Source: Rubricella aquisinus (GTDB lineage Bacteria; Pseudomonadota; Alphaproteobacteria; Rhodobacterales; Rhodobacteraceae). From it: a stretch of DNA of 64,000 nucleotides. The position numbers and the translations under genes are program-made. Position 1 is the stretch's first letter, and the number at the start of each line of letters is the position of its first letter. Below are positions 1-7,287 of the stretch, piece after piece. The notes below the pieces were generated by a model. The model had not been told where the DNA came from. It saw only the letters and a program-made list of their open reading frames with translations, and made no database searches. The stretch spans positions 62,001 to 126,000 of the forward strand of contig NZ_JACIJS010000002.1 in assembly GCF_014199445.1 (NCBI RefSeq). Reading direction: 5' to 3'.

Positions 1-648
1 GATCTCACGTCCGTCGATGAGTGTGACGGCATGGGCGCGGCCATTGGCAACCCTCAACGTTGCAACTTGCGCGTTCGTGACCACCTCAACCCGGCCCGTC
101 TTACAAGCAGGTCGCAAAAATCCATCTGCGGCGCTGAACCGCTGCCCGTGCCGCATATTGGTGGTGAACACGCCGCTGCTGACCGTCTCTGGTGTCAGTG
201 CGCCGCCTATGCTTGCTCCGAATGCGGTGGAGAGAGGGTGAGGATCGGGCAGCGGAGCGGGACGGATCGCTTCCTCAACGTCGGAGAACGCCGACCAAAC
301 GGTATCCGCATCCCAGCCCGGTTGTTGCCATGCCGTGTAATCGGCTCGCCTGCCACGAAACCACACCATCGAATTGATTGAGCCGGACCCACCAAGCATC
401 CGCCCGCGCGGCACCTTCACACGGCGACCGTTCACGCCTGTCATCGGGAGCGTTTCGCGCCGCCAATCGCGGGTCGGGTGACCCATGAGATGGATCAAGC
501 CAAAGGGGATCTTGACGGCGAGGGTCGCATCCGATGGACCAGCTTCCAGCACACAGACCGTGGCGCTGGTGTCGCGTGCAAGTCGTGCAGTGACTGCACA
601 TCCTGCCGATCCGGCGCCGATCACGATGATGTCGAAGGTCTGGTTCAT
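1..648 (-). CDS. GMC-family FAD-dependent oxidoreductase, N-terminal part (cut by window edge)
   Basis: The reading frame is open from an ATG at 648 to base 1, giving 216 codons; the C-terminal half lies outside the window. Residues 5-16 (FDIIVIGAGSAG) form a Rossmann FAD-binding motif followed by GC. A GMC signature (GRMLGGSGSINSMVWFRG) lies around residues 81-98. GMC enzymes oxidise alcohols or sugars with FAD, for example choline or glucose dehydrogenases; the substrate cannot be read from this portion. It lies just downstream of the solute-binding protein gene on the same strand, so it probably oxidises whatever the transporter imports. The family is clear; the specificity is unknown. Confidence 0.88.
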   Translation of the reverse strand, partial: MNQTFDIIVIGAGSAGCAVTARLARDTSATVCVLEAGPSDATLAVKIPFGLIHLMGHPTRDWRRETLPMTGVNGRRVKVPRGRMLGGSGSINSMVWFRGRRADYTAWQQPGWDADTVWSAFSDVEEAIRPAPLPDPHPLSTAFGASIGGALTPETVSSGVFTTNMRHGQRFSAADGFLRPACKTGRVEVVTNAQVATLRVANGRAHAVTLIDGREI

Positions 649-672
649 TGGGTCCGATCCAAGGAGGGGAAA

Positions 673-699
673 GGGGCGGCGCGAAACCCGCGCCACCCC
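673..699 (-). terminator. Strong GC hairpin after the solute-binding protein gene
   Basis: An 11-base inverted repeat (673-683 with 689-699, one mismatch) lies 13 bases after the stop of the solute-binding protein gene and before the GMC gene. On the minus strand it is followed by CCCTTTCCCC with only a short T run. It may be a partial terminator or an mRNA-stabilising hairpin, which are common after highly expressed binding-protein genes. Confidence 0.5.
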
Positions 700-712
700 G
701 CGTGTCATGGCC

Positions 713-1924
713 TTAGAGGAGGCCCGCTTCTTTCGCGGCGGTCATGTAATCCGCCTCAATCGCTTCCAACGTGGCGGTGGCGTCTTTTGCCCCGGTCAGG
801 AAATCCGCGACGTTGTTGCCAAGTGCCGTGTGCATCAGGCCCATCTGCGTGGACGCCGGATAGGGCGGGGTGCCTGCGACGGCAGTGGCGATCGCGCCTT
901 GCGCAAGGCGGCCGGGTGTGTAGCCGTCGATGAGCCACACGGCTGCATCGTTGTTAGCCTGCACCATGTCGCTGTCCATGCCCTCAAGAGCGACTTGGAA
1001 CGCGGCAGCCGCTTCCTCATCGGAGATGTTGGAGGCGATCACGATACCGTCCCACCACAGGGTGGACGCCGGTGCCTGACCCGCGACAGCCACGGGAGCG
1101 GCCGCCATTTCCACGAGGCCCACGACGGAGCTTTCCGCCGCATCATCCATCGCACCCGCGCGCGACGCCCAGAGGTTCGCCATGGCGATCTTTCCCTGCT
1201 GGAACTGCTGCTGAACATAGGTGGAGTCGGACACGAGGTATTCAGGGTCCATATACGCGGTCATCGCTTTCATCATCTCAAGCGCGCCCATGCCGGCTTC
1301 GTTGTTCACGTTCGGCTCCACGCCGTTGACGAAGAACGTGCCGCCATGGCCGAGATACATGTTCACGAAATCCTGCGCGAGGTTCCAGCCCGTCTTCATC
1401 GTCGCGCCAAGCGGATATTCCACCGCGTCGACAGAGCGCAGATATTCCGCTGTCTCAAGTACCTCGTCCCATGTGGTCGGCACGTCGAGGTTATGCTCGG
1501 CCAGAATGTCGGCGCGATACATCAGATGCTGCGCGTTCACCATCATGGCAATCGCGTAGATCTGCCCATCCACACGGATCAACTGGTTCGGGCTCAAGTC
1601 CTGGCCATACTGCGCCACAAGATCATCAAGCGGGCGGATCGTGCCTGCGTTCAGCAGCGGCACCATGGTCGAGTTCGCCACGCCGCCGATGTGATAAAGC
1701 GACGGGTTTGCGGCAAAGGCTTCTGGCTGTTTCTGGCGGAATTCCTGATCAAGCTCTGCTTCGACATTGCCGCATTCGGCCATCGCGTCTGTCACCGCTT
1801 TCCACGCTTCAAAGCCTGCGGTCAGCGACTTGACGGTCGTGGTGTTCTCAAAAGCACAATCGGCATAAGCCCCGGTGCCAATCACGGCCATCGCAGCCGC
1901 AAGTGCAAAAGATCGTAGTTTCAT
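713..1924 (-). CDS. Sugar-type ABC transporter extracellular solute-binding protein (family 1)
   Basis: This 403-residue protein starts at the ATG at 1924, where MKLRSFALAAAMAVIGTGAYA forms a typical Sec signal peptide with cleavage expected before D22; a longer in-frame start at 2059 would bury this signal and overlap the ATPase gene. The mature protein fits the MalE-like family 1 periplasmic sugar-binding proteins. It is 55 bases downstream of the MalK-like ATPase gene on the same strand. No permease gene lies between the ATPase, this gene and the GMC oxidoreductase, so the membrane subunits must be outside the window. The ligand is not deducible; the context suggests a carbohydrate or polyol. 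Confidence 0.88.
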   Translation of the reverse strand: MKLRSFALAAAMAVIGTGAYADCAFENTTTVKSLTAGFEAWKAVTDAMAECGNVEAELDQEFRQKQPEAFAANPSLYHIGGVANSTMVPLLNAGTIRPLDDLVAQYGQDLSPNQLIRVDGQIYAIAMMVNAQHLMYRADILAEHNLDVPTTWDEVLETAEYLRSVDAVEYPLGATMKTGWNLAQDFVNMYLGHGGTFFVNGVEPNVNNEAGMGALEMMKAMTAYMDPEYLVSDSTYVQQQFQQGKIAMANLWASRAGAMDDAAESSVVGLVEMAAAPVAVAGQAPASTLWWDGIVIASNISDEEAAAAFQVALEGMDSDMVQANNDAAVWLIDGYTPGRLAQGAIATAVAGTPPYPASTQMGLMHTALGNNVADFLTGAKDATATLEAIEADYMTAAKEAGLL

Positions 1925-1979
1925 TTGGTCGTCTCCCGGTTGGTTGTCTTGATCCGCCTGTTGGGCGGGGTAGGGGTGA

Positions 1980-3032
1980 TCAGCGCGCCAGTCTTTCGCC
2001 GCTGCCCTGATCGAAAAGGTGGCAGATGCTTGCAGGAACGCTGAAGCTGACCGGATCACCGATATTGGCCCGGTAGTCCTTGTCTGCCTTGACGGCGACC
2101 AGTGCGCCGCCTGTGCGCACCGTCACCATGACCGCATCGCCCAGCAATTCGAGCGAATAGATCGGTGCCGTAATCTGGCCCGCGCCATCGGGTGCGACGG
2201 CTGCGTCCTCCGCCCGAAAACCAAGGATCGCTGGGCCGGAATGGGCGGTATCGAGCCCGCCAATCTCCACATGATCGCAGCGGAAAACGCCGCCCTCGAT
2301 CTGGCCTTCCATCAGGTTCATGGCGGGGCTGCCGATGAAGCTCGCGACGAACGTATTGGCGGGGTTGTCGTAAATCTCCGTCGGCGTGCCGACCTGCTGC
2401 ACGATCCCTTTTTCCATCACCACGACGCGGTCCGCGAGGGTCATCGCCTCAATCTGGTCATGGGTGACGTAGATCGTGGTGACCTGCAATTCATGGCTGA
2501 GGTTTTTGAGCTGCGCGCGGGTGGAGACGCGCAATTTCGCATCTAGGTTCGACAGGGGTTCATCCATCAAGAACACTTGCGGCTGACGCACAATCGCGCG
2601 GGCAAGCGCCACACGCTGCCGCTGCCCCCCCGACAGGGCCGCAGGTTTGCGGTGCAGGAATTCGGTCAACTCGACCATTTCCGCTGCGCGGCGCACCATC
2701 GCGTCATGGTCACCCTCAACCTTACGCACTTTCAGCGGAAAGCGGATGTTCTCATAGACATCCATATTCGGATAAAGGCCATAGGACTGGAACACCATCG
2801 CGACATCGCGGTCCTTCGGGTCAAGGTCGTTGACCACCCGGTCACCGATATGGATTTCGCCTTCGGTCGGGTCTTCCAGCCCGGCGATCATGCGCATCGT
2901 TGTGGTTTTTCCGCAGCCCGATGGGCCCAGCAGAACGAGGAATTCCTTATCCTCAATCGTGAGGTCAAAACTCTGCACTCCGACAAAGGATCCCCAGCGT
3001 TTCGTGATATTGGCTAACTTGATCTCGGCCAT
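1980..3032 (-). CDS. ABC transporter ATP-binding protein, MalK/UgpC type
   Basis: A 350-residue nucleotide-binding subunit of a carbohydrate-uptake (CUT1) transporter. It has Walker A (GPSGCGKTT), signature (LSGGQRQRVALARA), Walker B (VFLMDEP) and switch His (VTHDQ), then a C-terminal TOBE-type extension, as in MalK and UgpC. I chose the ATG at 3032 (MAEIKL) because GAGG sits 5 bases upstream; the upstream in-frame ATG at 3050 has no such site and lies inside a palindrome. It is the promoter-proximal gene of the transporter arm and is divergent from the NTF2-like gene at 3140. Automatic pipelines often label such proteins UgpC, but the substrate is unknown. Confidence 0.92.
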   Translation of the reverse strand: MAEIKLANITKRWGSFVGVQSFDLTIEDKEFLVLLGPSGCGKTTTMRMIAGLEDPTEGEIHIGDRVVNDLDPKDRDVAMVFQSYGLYPNMDVYENIRFPLKVRKVEGDHDAMVRRAAEMVELTEFLHRKPAALSGGQRQRVALARAIVRQPQVFLMDEPLSNLDAKLRVSTRAQLKNLSHELQVTTIYVTHDQIEAMTLADRVVVMEKGIVQQVGTPTEIYDNPANTFVASFIGSPAMNLMEGQIEGGVFRCDHVEIGGLDTAHSGPAILGFRAEDAAVAPDGAGQITAPIYSLELLGDAVMVTVRTGGALVAVKADKDYRANIGDPVSFSVPASICHLFDQGSGERLAR

Positions 3033-3042
3033 GGAATCCTCG

Positions 3043-3062
3043 TTTTGCATACGATTGCAAAA
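3043..3062. promoter_or_regulatory. Palindrome TTTTGCA-N6-TGCAAAA, candidate operator with central CG
   Basis: Perfect 7-base arms (3043-3049, 3056-3062) flank TACGAT, with a CG exactly at the centre; counting the inner bases, 8 of 10 positions per half are symmetric. It lies 11 bases upstream of the ATPase start and 78 bases from the divergent NTF2-like start. LacI-family operators commonly have a central CG and TTGCA-like arms, so I infer control of the catabolic locus by a LacI-type regulator encoded elsewhere. Confidence 0.55.
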
Positions 3063-3139
3063 TCAAGTTAGTCGTGGTTTCAATGTTCGTGCAAGTTTTA
3101 ATTTTACGGCGATCTTGCGCCAAATTCGGGAACCAGACG

Positions 3140-4135
3140 ATGACGCCCTCTCAAAGAGATCATATTTATCAAGAGCTTGTTGCGCTATCCAAAACGCGTA
3201 CCGAAGATCTTGAATCAGCACTGGCCAATATGGTCACGCCGGACACCGTCTGGGATTGCTTCCATCCGGTCAACCAACTGACCGGTGCAGCGGAGGTCGC
3301 AGAAGGGCTGTTACGCCCGATTCGGGCAGCACTTGGCATGGCGATGCGGCGCGACGATATCTTCATCGGTGGGGCAACATGGATGGGGCAGGGCAACTGG
3401 GTTGCCTCGCTCGGTCACTATGTCGGGAATTTCAACGCGCCGCTCTTTGGCGTGGTGCCAAATGGCAAGCTCGTGTTCCTGCGCTATGGCGAATATTACC
3501 GGATCGAAGCGGGCAAAATCGCTGAGGCCAAGATCATCATCGACCTGCCCGATTTGATGCGACAGGTCGGCGCGATGCCGATCCCCGAAATGCTCGGCAC
3601 GGAGATGCTGTTTCCCGCGCCCGCGACCCATGACGGGGTATTGCCCAACGCGCCGGAGCGGTCGGACGCCTCCGCCCAGCTTGTCTGGAATATGCTGGCG
3701 GATTTGCATGTCTATGACCCCGAGAATTTCTCCTCCACCGGGCAGACGGGGACGGGCGGCTATTGGCATGAGCAGATGCTCTGGTATGGCCCGGCGGGGA
3801 TCGGATCGAACCATACCTATCCGGGGTTTGATAAATTCCACCGGGTCGCCTTCCTTACGGCGTTTCCCGACCGGAAGGGCGGCAATCATTTCTGCCGTAT
3901 TGGGGATGGGGATTTCGTGGCCTCTGGCGGATGGCCGTCGATGACCATGACCCATGCTGGCCCCTATCTTGGCGTCCCTGCGACCAACAAAAAGATGAGC
4001 CTGCGGGTGATGGACCTGTGGCGCTGCGAAAACGGGCAGATCATGGAGAATTGGGTGCTGCTGGATTATGTGCAACTCTTTGAGTTCATGGGGGTGGACC
4101 TGATCGCCAAACATCAGGAGATCGCCGGGCGATGA
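3140..4135 (+). CDS. NTF2-like (SnoaL/ester-cyclase-like) protein, probably two tandem domains
   Basis: 331 residues from the ATG at 3140 (MTPSQRDHIYQEL); the frame is also open upstream, but those codons run through the divergent promoter. The sequence shows two similar alpha+beta cone modules: one near residues 10-150 (DTVWDCFHPVNQLTG then FLRYGEYYRIEAGKIAEAKI) and one near residues 180-325 (WYGPAGIGSNHTYPGFDKFH then LRVMDLWRCENGQIMENWV). Such SnoaL-like folds include polyketide cyclases, dehydratases and isomerases. Its stop overlaps the next gene's start (ATGA), so it is co-translated with the amidohydrolase. A small-molecule catabolic role is likely; the reaction is unknown. Confidence 0.72.
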   Translation: MTPSQRDHIYQELVALSKTRTEDLESALANMVTPDTVWDCFHPVNQLTGAAEVAEGLLRPIRAALGMAMRRDDIFIGGATWMGQGNWVASLGHYVGNFNAPLFGVVPNGKLVFLRYGEYYRIEAGKIAEAKIIIDLPDLMRQVGAMPIPEMLGTEMLFPAPATHDGVLPNAPERSDASAQLVWNMLADLHVYDPENFSSTGQTGTGGYWHEQMLWYGPAGIGSNHTYPGFDKFHRVAFLTAFPDRKGGNHFCRIGDGDFVASGGWPSMTMTHAGPYLGVPATNKKMSLRVMDLWRCENGQIMENWVLLDYVQLFEFMGVDLIAKHQEIAGR

Positions 4136-5013
4136 TCGACGCGCACCATCACCTATGGGATTTGAACGCGGTCTCCTATCCGTGGCTGGAGGCCGAAGGG
4201 GTTGAGCGGTTTTTCGGCAATCCAGCACCGATCCAGCGGAATTACCTCGTCGCGGAGCATCGGCAGAATGCCGAAGCGGTGGGGATCACGGCGTCGGTCC
4301 ATATTCAGGTCGGCGCCGCGGACCCGTGGGCGGAAGCAATATGGGTCGATCAGGTCGCACAACAGGATGGTGCGTTTCCCGCAGCACAGGTCGCGTTTTG
4401 CGATTTGACCGCGGATGATCGGGACGCGGCGCTCGATCGTTTGCAGAGTTTGAAAAGCGTGCGCGGCGTGCGCCAGATCGTTGGCCGCGCCCCGGGGGAG
4501 GATCAGGTGACCGGGACGGGCGCGCTTGTCTCCGACCCGAGGTTTCTGGAAGGGCTACGCGCCGTTGCCACGCGTGGTCTGTCTTTCGATTTGCAATTGA
4601 TACCCGAGCAATACGCCGCCATGGCGCATGTTTTGGGGCAGGTGGCGGATCTCAACGTTGTGCTGTGTCATGCCGGCTCCCCCCATGATCGCAGCCAGCA
4701 GGGTCTTGCCCAATGGGCGGAGGCGCTTTGCGCGTTATCGGCGCGGCCCAACACGTTTTGCAAACTGTCTGGGCTTGGCATGTTTGACCATGATTGGACG
4801 CAAGACAGCATCCGCCCGATTGTGTCCACCGTATTGGATCAGTTCGGCGCGGCGCGTGTCATGGTCGGATCGAATTTCCCGGTGGACAGCCTTTATTCCA
4901 GCTACACGGCAATTTGGGAGGCGTATGACACACTGACGCGTGGCCTGACCCCGACAGAGCGGCAGGCGATCATGGGCGACACGGCGCGCGGCTTTTATGG
5001 TTTGGGATCGTGA
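4132..5013 (+). CDS. Amidohydrolase 2-family TIM-barrel hydrolase (lactonase-like)
   Basis: 293 residues beginning MIDAHHHLWD, the N-terminal metal-binding HxH motif of the amidohydrolase-2 (PF04909) family, which includes L-fuconolactonase, 2-pyrone-4,6-dicarboxylate lactonase and decarboxylases. Further family features are the DLQLIPEQ strand, an LCHAG segment with a likely ligand His near residue 181, and FCKLSGL followed by VGSNFPVD, whose Asp is near the end of the barrel. The start codon overlaps the stop of the upstream gene by four bases. The 3' end overlaps the convergent gene by 19 bases. Together with an oxidoreductase and a sugar transporter, a sugar-lactone hydrolase is a reasonable guess, not proven. 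Confidence 0.82.
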   Translation: MIDAHHHLWDLNAVSYPWLEAEGVERFFGNPAPIQRNYLVAEHRQNAEAVGITASVHIQVGAADPWAEAIWVDQVAQQDGAFPAAQVAFCDLTADDRDAALDRLQSLKSVRGVRQIVGRAPGEDQVTGTGALVSDPRFLEGLRAVATRGLSFDLQLIPEQYAAMAHVLGQVADLNVVLCHAGSPHDRSQQGLAQWAEALCALSARPNTFCKLSGLGMFDHDWTQDSIRPIVSTVLDQFGAARVMVGSNFPVDSLYSSYTAIWEAYDTLTRGLTPTERQAIMGDTARGFYGLGS

Positions 5014-5606
5014 CGCGCTTCGAGCGTGATCTTGCGCAGCCGGTCGCCGGTGCCGTCGCGCAACGCGCGTTCAAAGCCGAATTTCGCGGCTTCAATATCA
5101 GATTTGAGGCTGAGGATTTCGCGGTGGAGCCGCATGATCTCCGCCTCATCCGCCACATCCATCACGGCATCAAGCGCAGTGTCGAGATTGACCAAGGGGA
5201 CATAGAGCCGCTCAATCGCATCATCAACCGCGCGCGCCAGATCATGGATCGCACTTTCCCGTGCACCATTAATCGGCGCGAAAATGGCCAGCGGATTGCC
5301 GCCTGCATACCGGAAGGAGACCGTCACGGTCGACCGCTCCGCCTGAATGCTCAGCCCGTCCAGCCAAAATGCACCAAGGTCGAGCCGGAAATCGCGCACC
5401 TGATAATTCGTCCTCGCCTTGGCCATATCAAGATGGGGCGCGAGGGCGGACACCACCTCCGCCGCCAATTCCGCCGGATGCCCTTCGCCAAGCGTGATCT
5501 CTGCGGAGGTTTCATTCAGCAGGCAAATCACGTCGGTCAAATGCGGCGCATCGCCCGGCGACACGGTGAAATGAAGCGTCACCGCTGGCTTCCCCTCATG
5601 AGCCAT
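4995..5606 (-). CDS. Conserved-looking hypothetical protein
   Basis: 203 residues from the ATG at 5606, chosen because GGAAGG sits 8 bases upstream; an in-frame start at 5651 exists. I do not recognise a family. The N-terminal two thirds look alpha+beta (HFTVSPGDAPHLTDVICLL and VRDFRLDLGAFWLDGLS). The last third, from about residue 150, is charged and helical (MRLHREILSLKSDIEAAKFG) and could form a short coiled coil. There is no signal peptide or membrane segment. The codon usage resembles that of its neighbours. It is probably cytosolic and monocistronic. Confidence 0.6.
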   Translation of the reverse strand: MAHEGKPAVTLHFTVSPGDAPHLTDVICLLNETSAEITLGEGHPAELAAEVVSALAPHLDMAKARTNYQVRDFRLDLGAFWLDGLSIQAERSTVTVSFRYAGGNPLAIFAPINGARESAIHDLARAVDDAIERLYVPLVNLDTALDAVMDVADEAEIMRLHREILSLKSDIEAAKFGFERALRDGTGDRLRKITLEARHDPKP

Positions 5607-6011
5607 GTTTTTGGCCTTCCAAGTCTCGTCAAGGTGTCTCAAAGGGGACATTCCAACTCCTGCGAGGTCACTGGATTACTTGGGGTCATTCTGTGGTGCG
5701 GGTCTGTATCCTAGCCTTAAAATGCGCATTCCCAGAGTGATTTTTGTCGAAGTAAACGCGTGTTCAATTCGACTGTTTTTGAGTGTCTTTCGAAAGTTAG
5801 TTGAACCTTTGATCTTTCGCCTCACAGTCTAGGATCGGTTGGCGCACAGATCATTTCCAATATGTGGAAATCGTTCTGGACGCGCAAAAACGATCAGGGT
5901 TGCAAAAAAAATTGGAGAATTATCACCCTTAAGGCGATTTTCCGCACAGTTTTTCGCCGCCAGCGGGCATTTGACACCTTGTGAGATTTTCATTTGAGGT
6001 CGCACGAATCA
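5607..6011. other. AT-rich intergenic stretch with a perfect inverted repeat
   Basis: About 400 bases without a convincing gene; the one short plus-strand ORF here (5605-5832) has no ribosome site or recognisable sequence. It presumably holds the promoter of the minus-strand hypothetical gene. The clearest element is ATTTCCA-N5-TGGAAAT at 5853-5871, which could be an operator. A run of eight A residues and AT-rich sequence follow at 5895-5930. No RNA gene was recognised. Confidence 0.4.
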
Positions 6012-6040
6012 AAAAGGCCCAGCGCGATGCGCCGGGCCTT
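6010..6040 (-). terminator. Intrinsic terminator of gap
   Basis: On the minus strand AAGGCCC and GGGCCTT (6034-6040 and 6014-6020) enclose a further GCGC/GCGC stem, followed by TTTTT. It lies just after the gap stop codon, so it is a classic rho-independent terminator. Confidence 0.85.
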
Positions 6041-6061
6041 CCTTGCGTAGGTGGCTTTGAT

Positions 6062-7060
6062 TTAGAGCGATGCCATCGCGATTGCGGTGTCGCTCATCCG
6101 GTTGGAGAAGCCCCACTCATTGTCATACCATGTCAGAATGCGGCACATCGTGCCTTCCATCACCTTCGTCTGATCCATGTGGAAGATCGACGAATGCGGG
6201 TTGTGGTTGAAATCAATGCTCACGAGCGACTCGTCCGTATACCCAAGCACCCCTTTCAGCGGACCATCGGCCGCCGCACGGATCGCCGCGTTGATTTCGT
6301 CCACGGTCGTGTCGCGGGCGGCCTCAAAGGTCAGGTCAACGACCGACACGTTCGGGGTCGGCACGCGGATCGCCACACCGTCAAGCTTGCCCGCGAGTTC
6401 CGGCAGGACAAGACCCACGGCCTTGGCCGCGCCGGTGGAGGTCGGGATCATGGACATGGCCGCGGCGCGTGCGCGGTAGAGATCGCTGTGCATCGTATCC
6501 AGCGTCGGCTGATCGCCGGTGTAGGAGTGGATTGTGGTCATGAAGCCCTTGTTGATCCCGATCGTGTCGTTGAGCACCTTCACCACGGGAGACAGGCAGT
6601 TGGTGGTGCAGGACGCGTTCGACACCACGGTGTCCTCGGCGGTCAGCACGTCATGGTTCACGCCATAAACGACGGTCTTGTCGGCACCCGCGCCGGGGGC
6701 GGAGATCAGCACCTTCTTGGAGCCGTTCTTGAGATGCACCGCCGCCTTGTCACGCGCGGTGAAGATGCCGGTGCATTCCATGGCCACATCCACATCGCCC
6801 CAGGGCAGATCCTCAGGGTTGCGGATCGCGGTCACGCGGATCGGGCCGGTGCCGCAATCAAAGCTGTCGCCGTCGATGGTCACGGTCGCGGGGAAGCGGC
6901 CATGCACGCTGTCATATTTCAGAAGGTGAACATTCGTCTCAATGGGGCCAAGATCGTTGATGGCGACGACCTGAATGTCGGTGCGCCCGCTTTCGATAAT
7001 GGCGCGCAGCACGTTGCGCCCGATCCGACCAAATCCGTTGATGGCAACCTTCGTGACCAT
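6062..7060 (-). CDS. gap: Type I glyceraldehyde-3-phosphate dehydrogenase
   Basis: 332 residues, the usual length. It oxidises glyceraldehyde 3-phosphate to 1,3-bisphosphoglycerate with NAD and phosphate in glycolysis, or runs in reverse in gluconeogenesis. Visible features: N-terminal NAD-binding INGFGRIGR, an INDLG segment with Asp36 where NAD-dependent enzymes bind the adenosine ribose, and the active site [12 protein letters not shown] with catalytic Cys151. The start at 7060 is supported by GAGGGAA upstream; an in-frame extension to 7135 has no homology. The gene is monocistronic, with its own terminator. Confidence 0.96.
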   Translation of the reverse strand: MVTKVAINGFGRIGRNVLRAIIESGRTDIQVVAINDLGPIETNVHLLKYDSVHGRFPATVTIDGDSFDCGTGPIRVTAIRNPEDLPWGDVDVAMECTGIFTARDKAAVHLKNGSKKVLISAPGAGADKTVVYGVNHDVLTAEDTVVSNASCTTNCLSPVVKVLNDTIGINKGFMTTIHSYTGDQPTLDTMHSDLYRARAAAMSMIPTSTGAAKAVGLVLPELAGKLDGVAIRVPTPNVSVVDLTFEAARDTTVDEINAAIRAAADGPLKGVLGYTDESLVSIDFNHNPHSSIFHMDQTKVMEGTMCRILTWYDNEWGFSNRMSDTAIAMASL

Positions 7061-7207
7061 GGAAATTCCCTCGCGATTAGTGCGCCGCGCCGGATGTGAC
7101 GTGGCGTCCGTTTTCCGTCGCGTGCGTTTGAACATGGATTGAGGGCCGCTGTCCAGTGGGGGCAGGGGGATGCGGCGCTTTGCTCCGTACCGTCATCCAA
7201 GGAGGAG

Positions 7208-7262
7208 AGATGCGCGCTCGCCGCGCGGGCGAGGTATTTGTGGAAAAAAGAAACCGGGGCGG
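7208..7262. repeat. Intergenic repeat element, copy A
   Basis: The stretch AGATGCGC (7208-7215), GAGGTATT (7231-7238) and GGAAAAAAGAAACCGGGGCG (7242-7261) recurs at 60547-60592 with the 20-base tail identical. It lies immediately 3' of the minus-strand transglutaminase gene and its last bases form the left arm of that gene's terminator. See copy B and the weaker relatives near dddP. Confidence 0.7.
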
Positions 7263-7278
7263 TGGGAGGCCGCCCCGG
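7246..7278 (-). terminator. Intrinsic terminator of the transglutaminase gene
   Basis: A perfect 9-base stem, CCGGGGCGG (7254-7262) with CCGCCCCGG (7270-7278), lies ten bases after the stop. On the minus strand it is followed by TTTCTTTTTTCC. Confidence 0.85.
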
Positions 7279-7287
7279 CTAATGGGC

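Noticed and set aside
485-1918. Long plus-strand open frame (477 codons) opposite the solute-binding protein
   Set aside because: It is the antisense shadow of the binding-protein gene, rich in His and Arg, with no domain or ribosome site.
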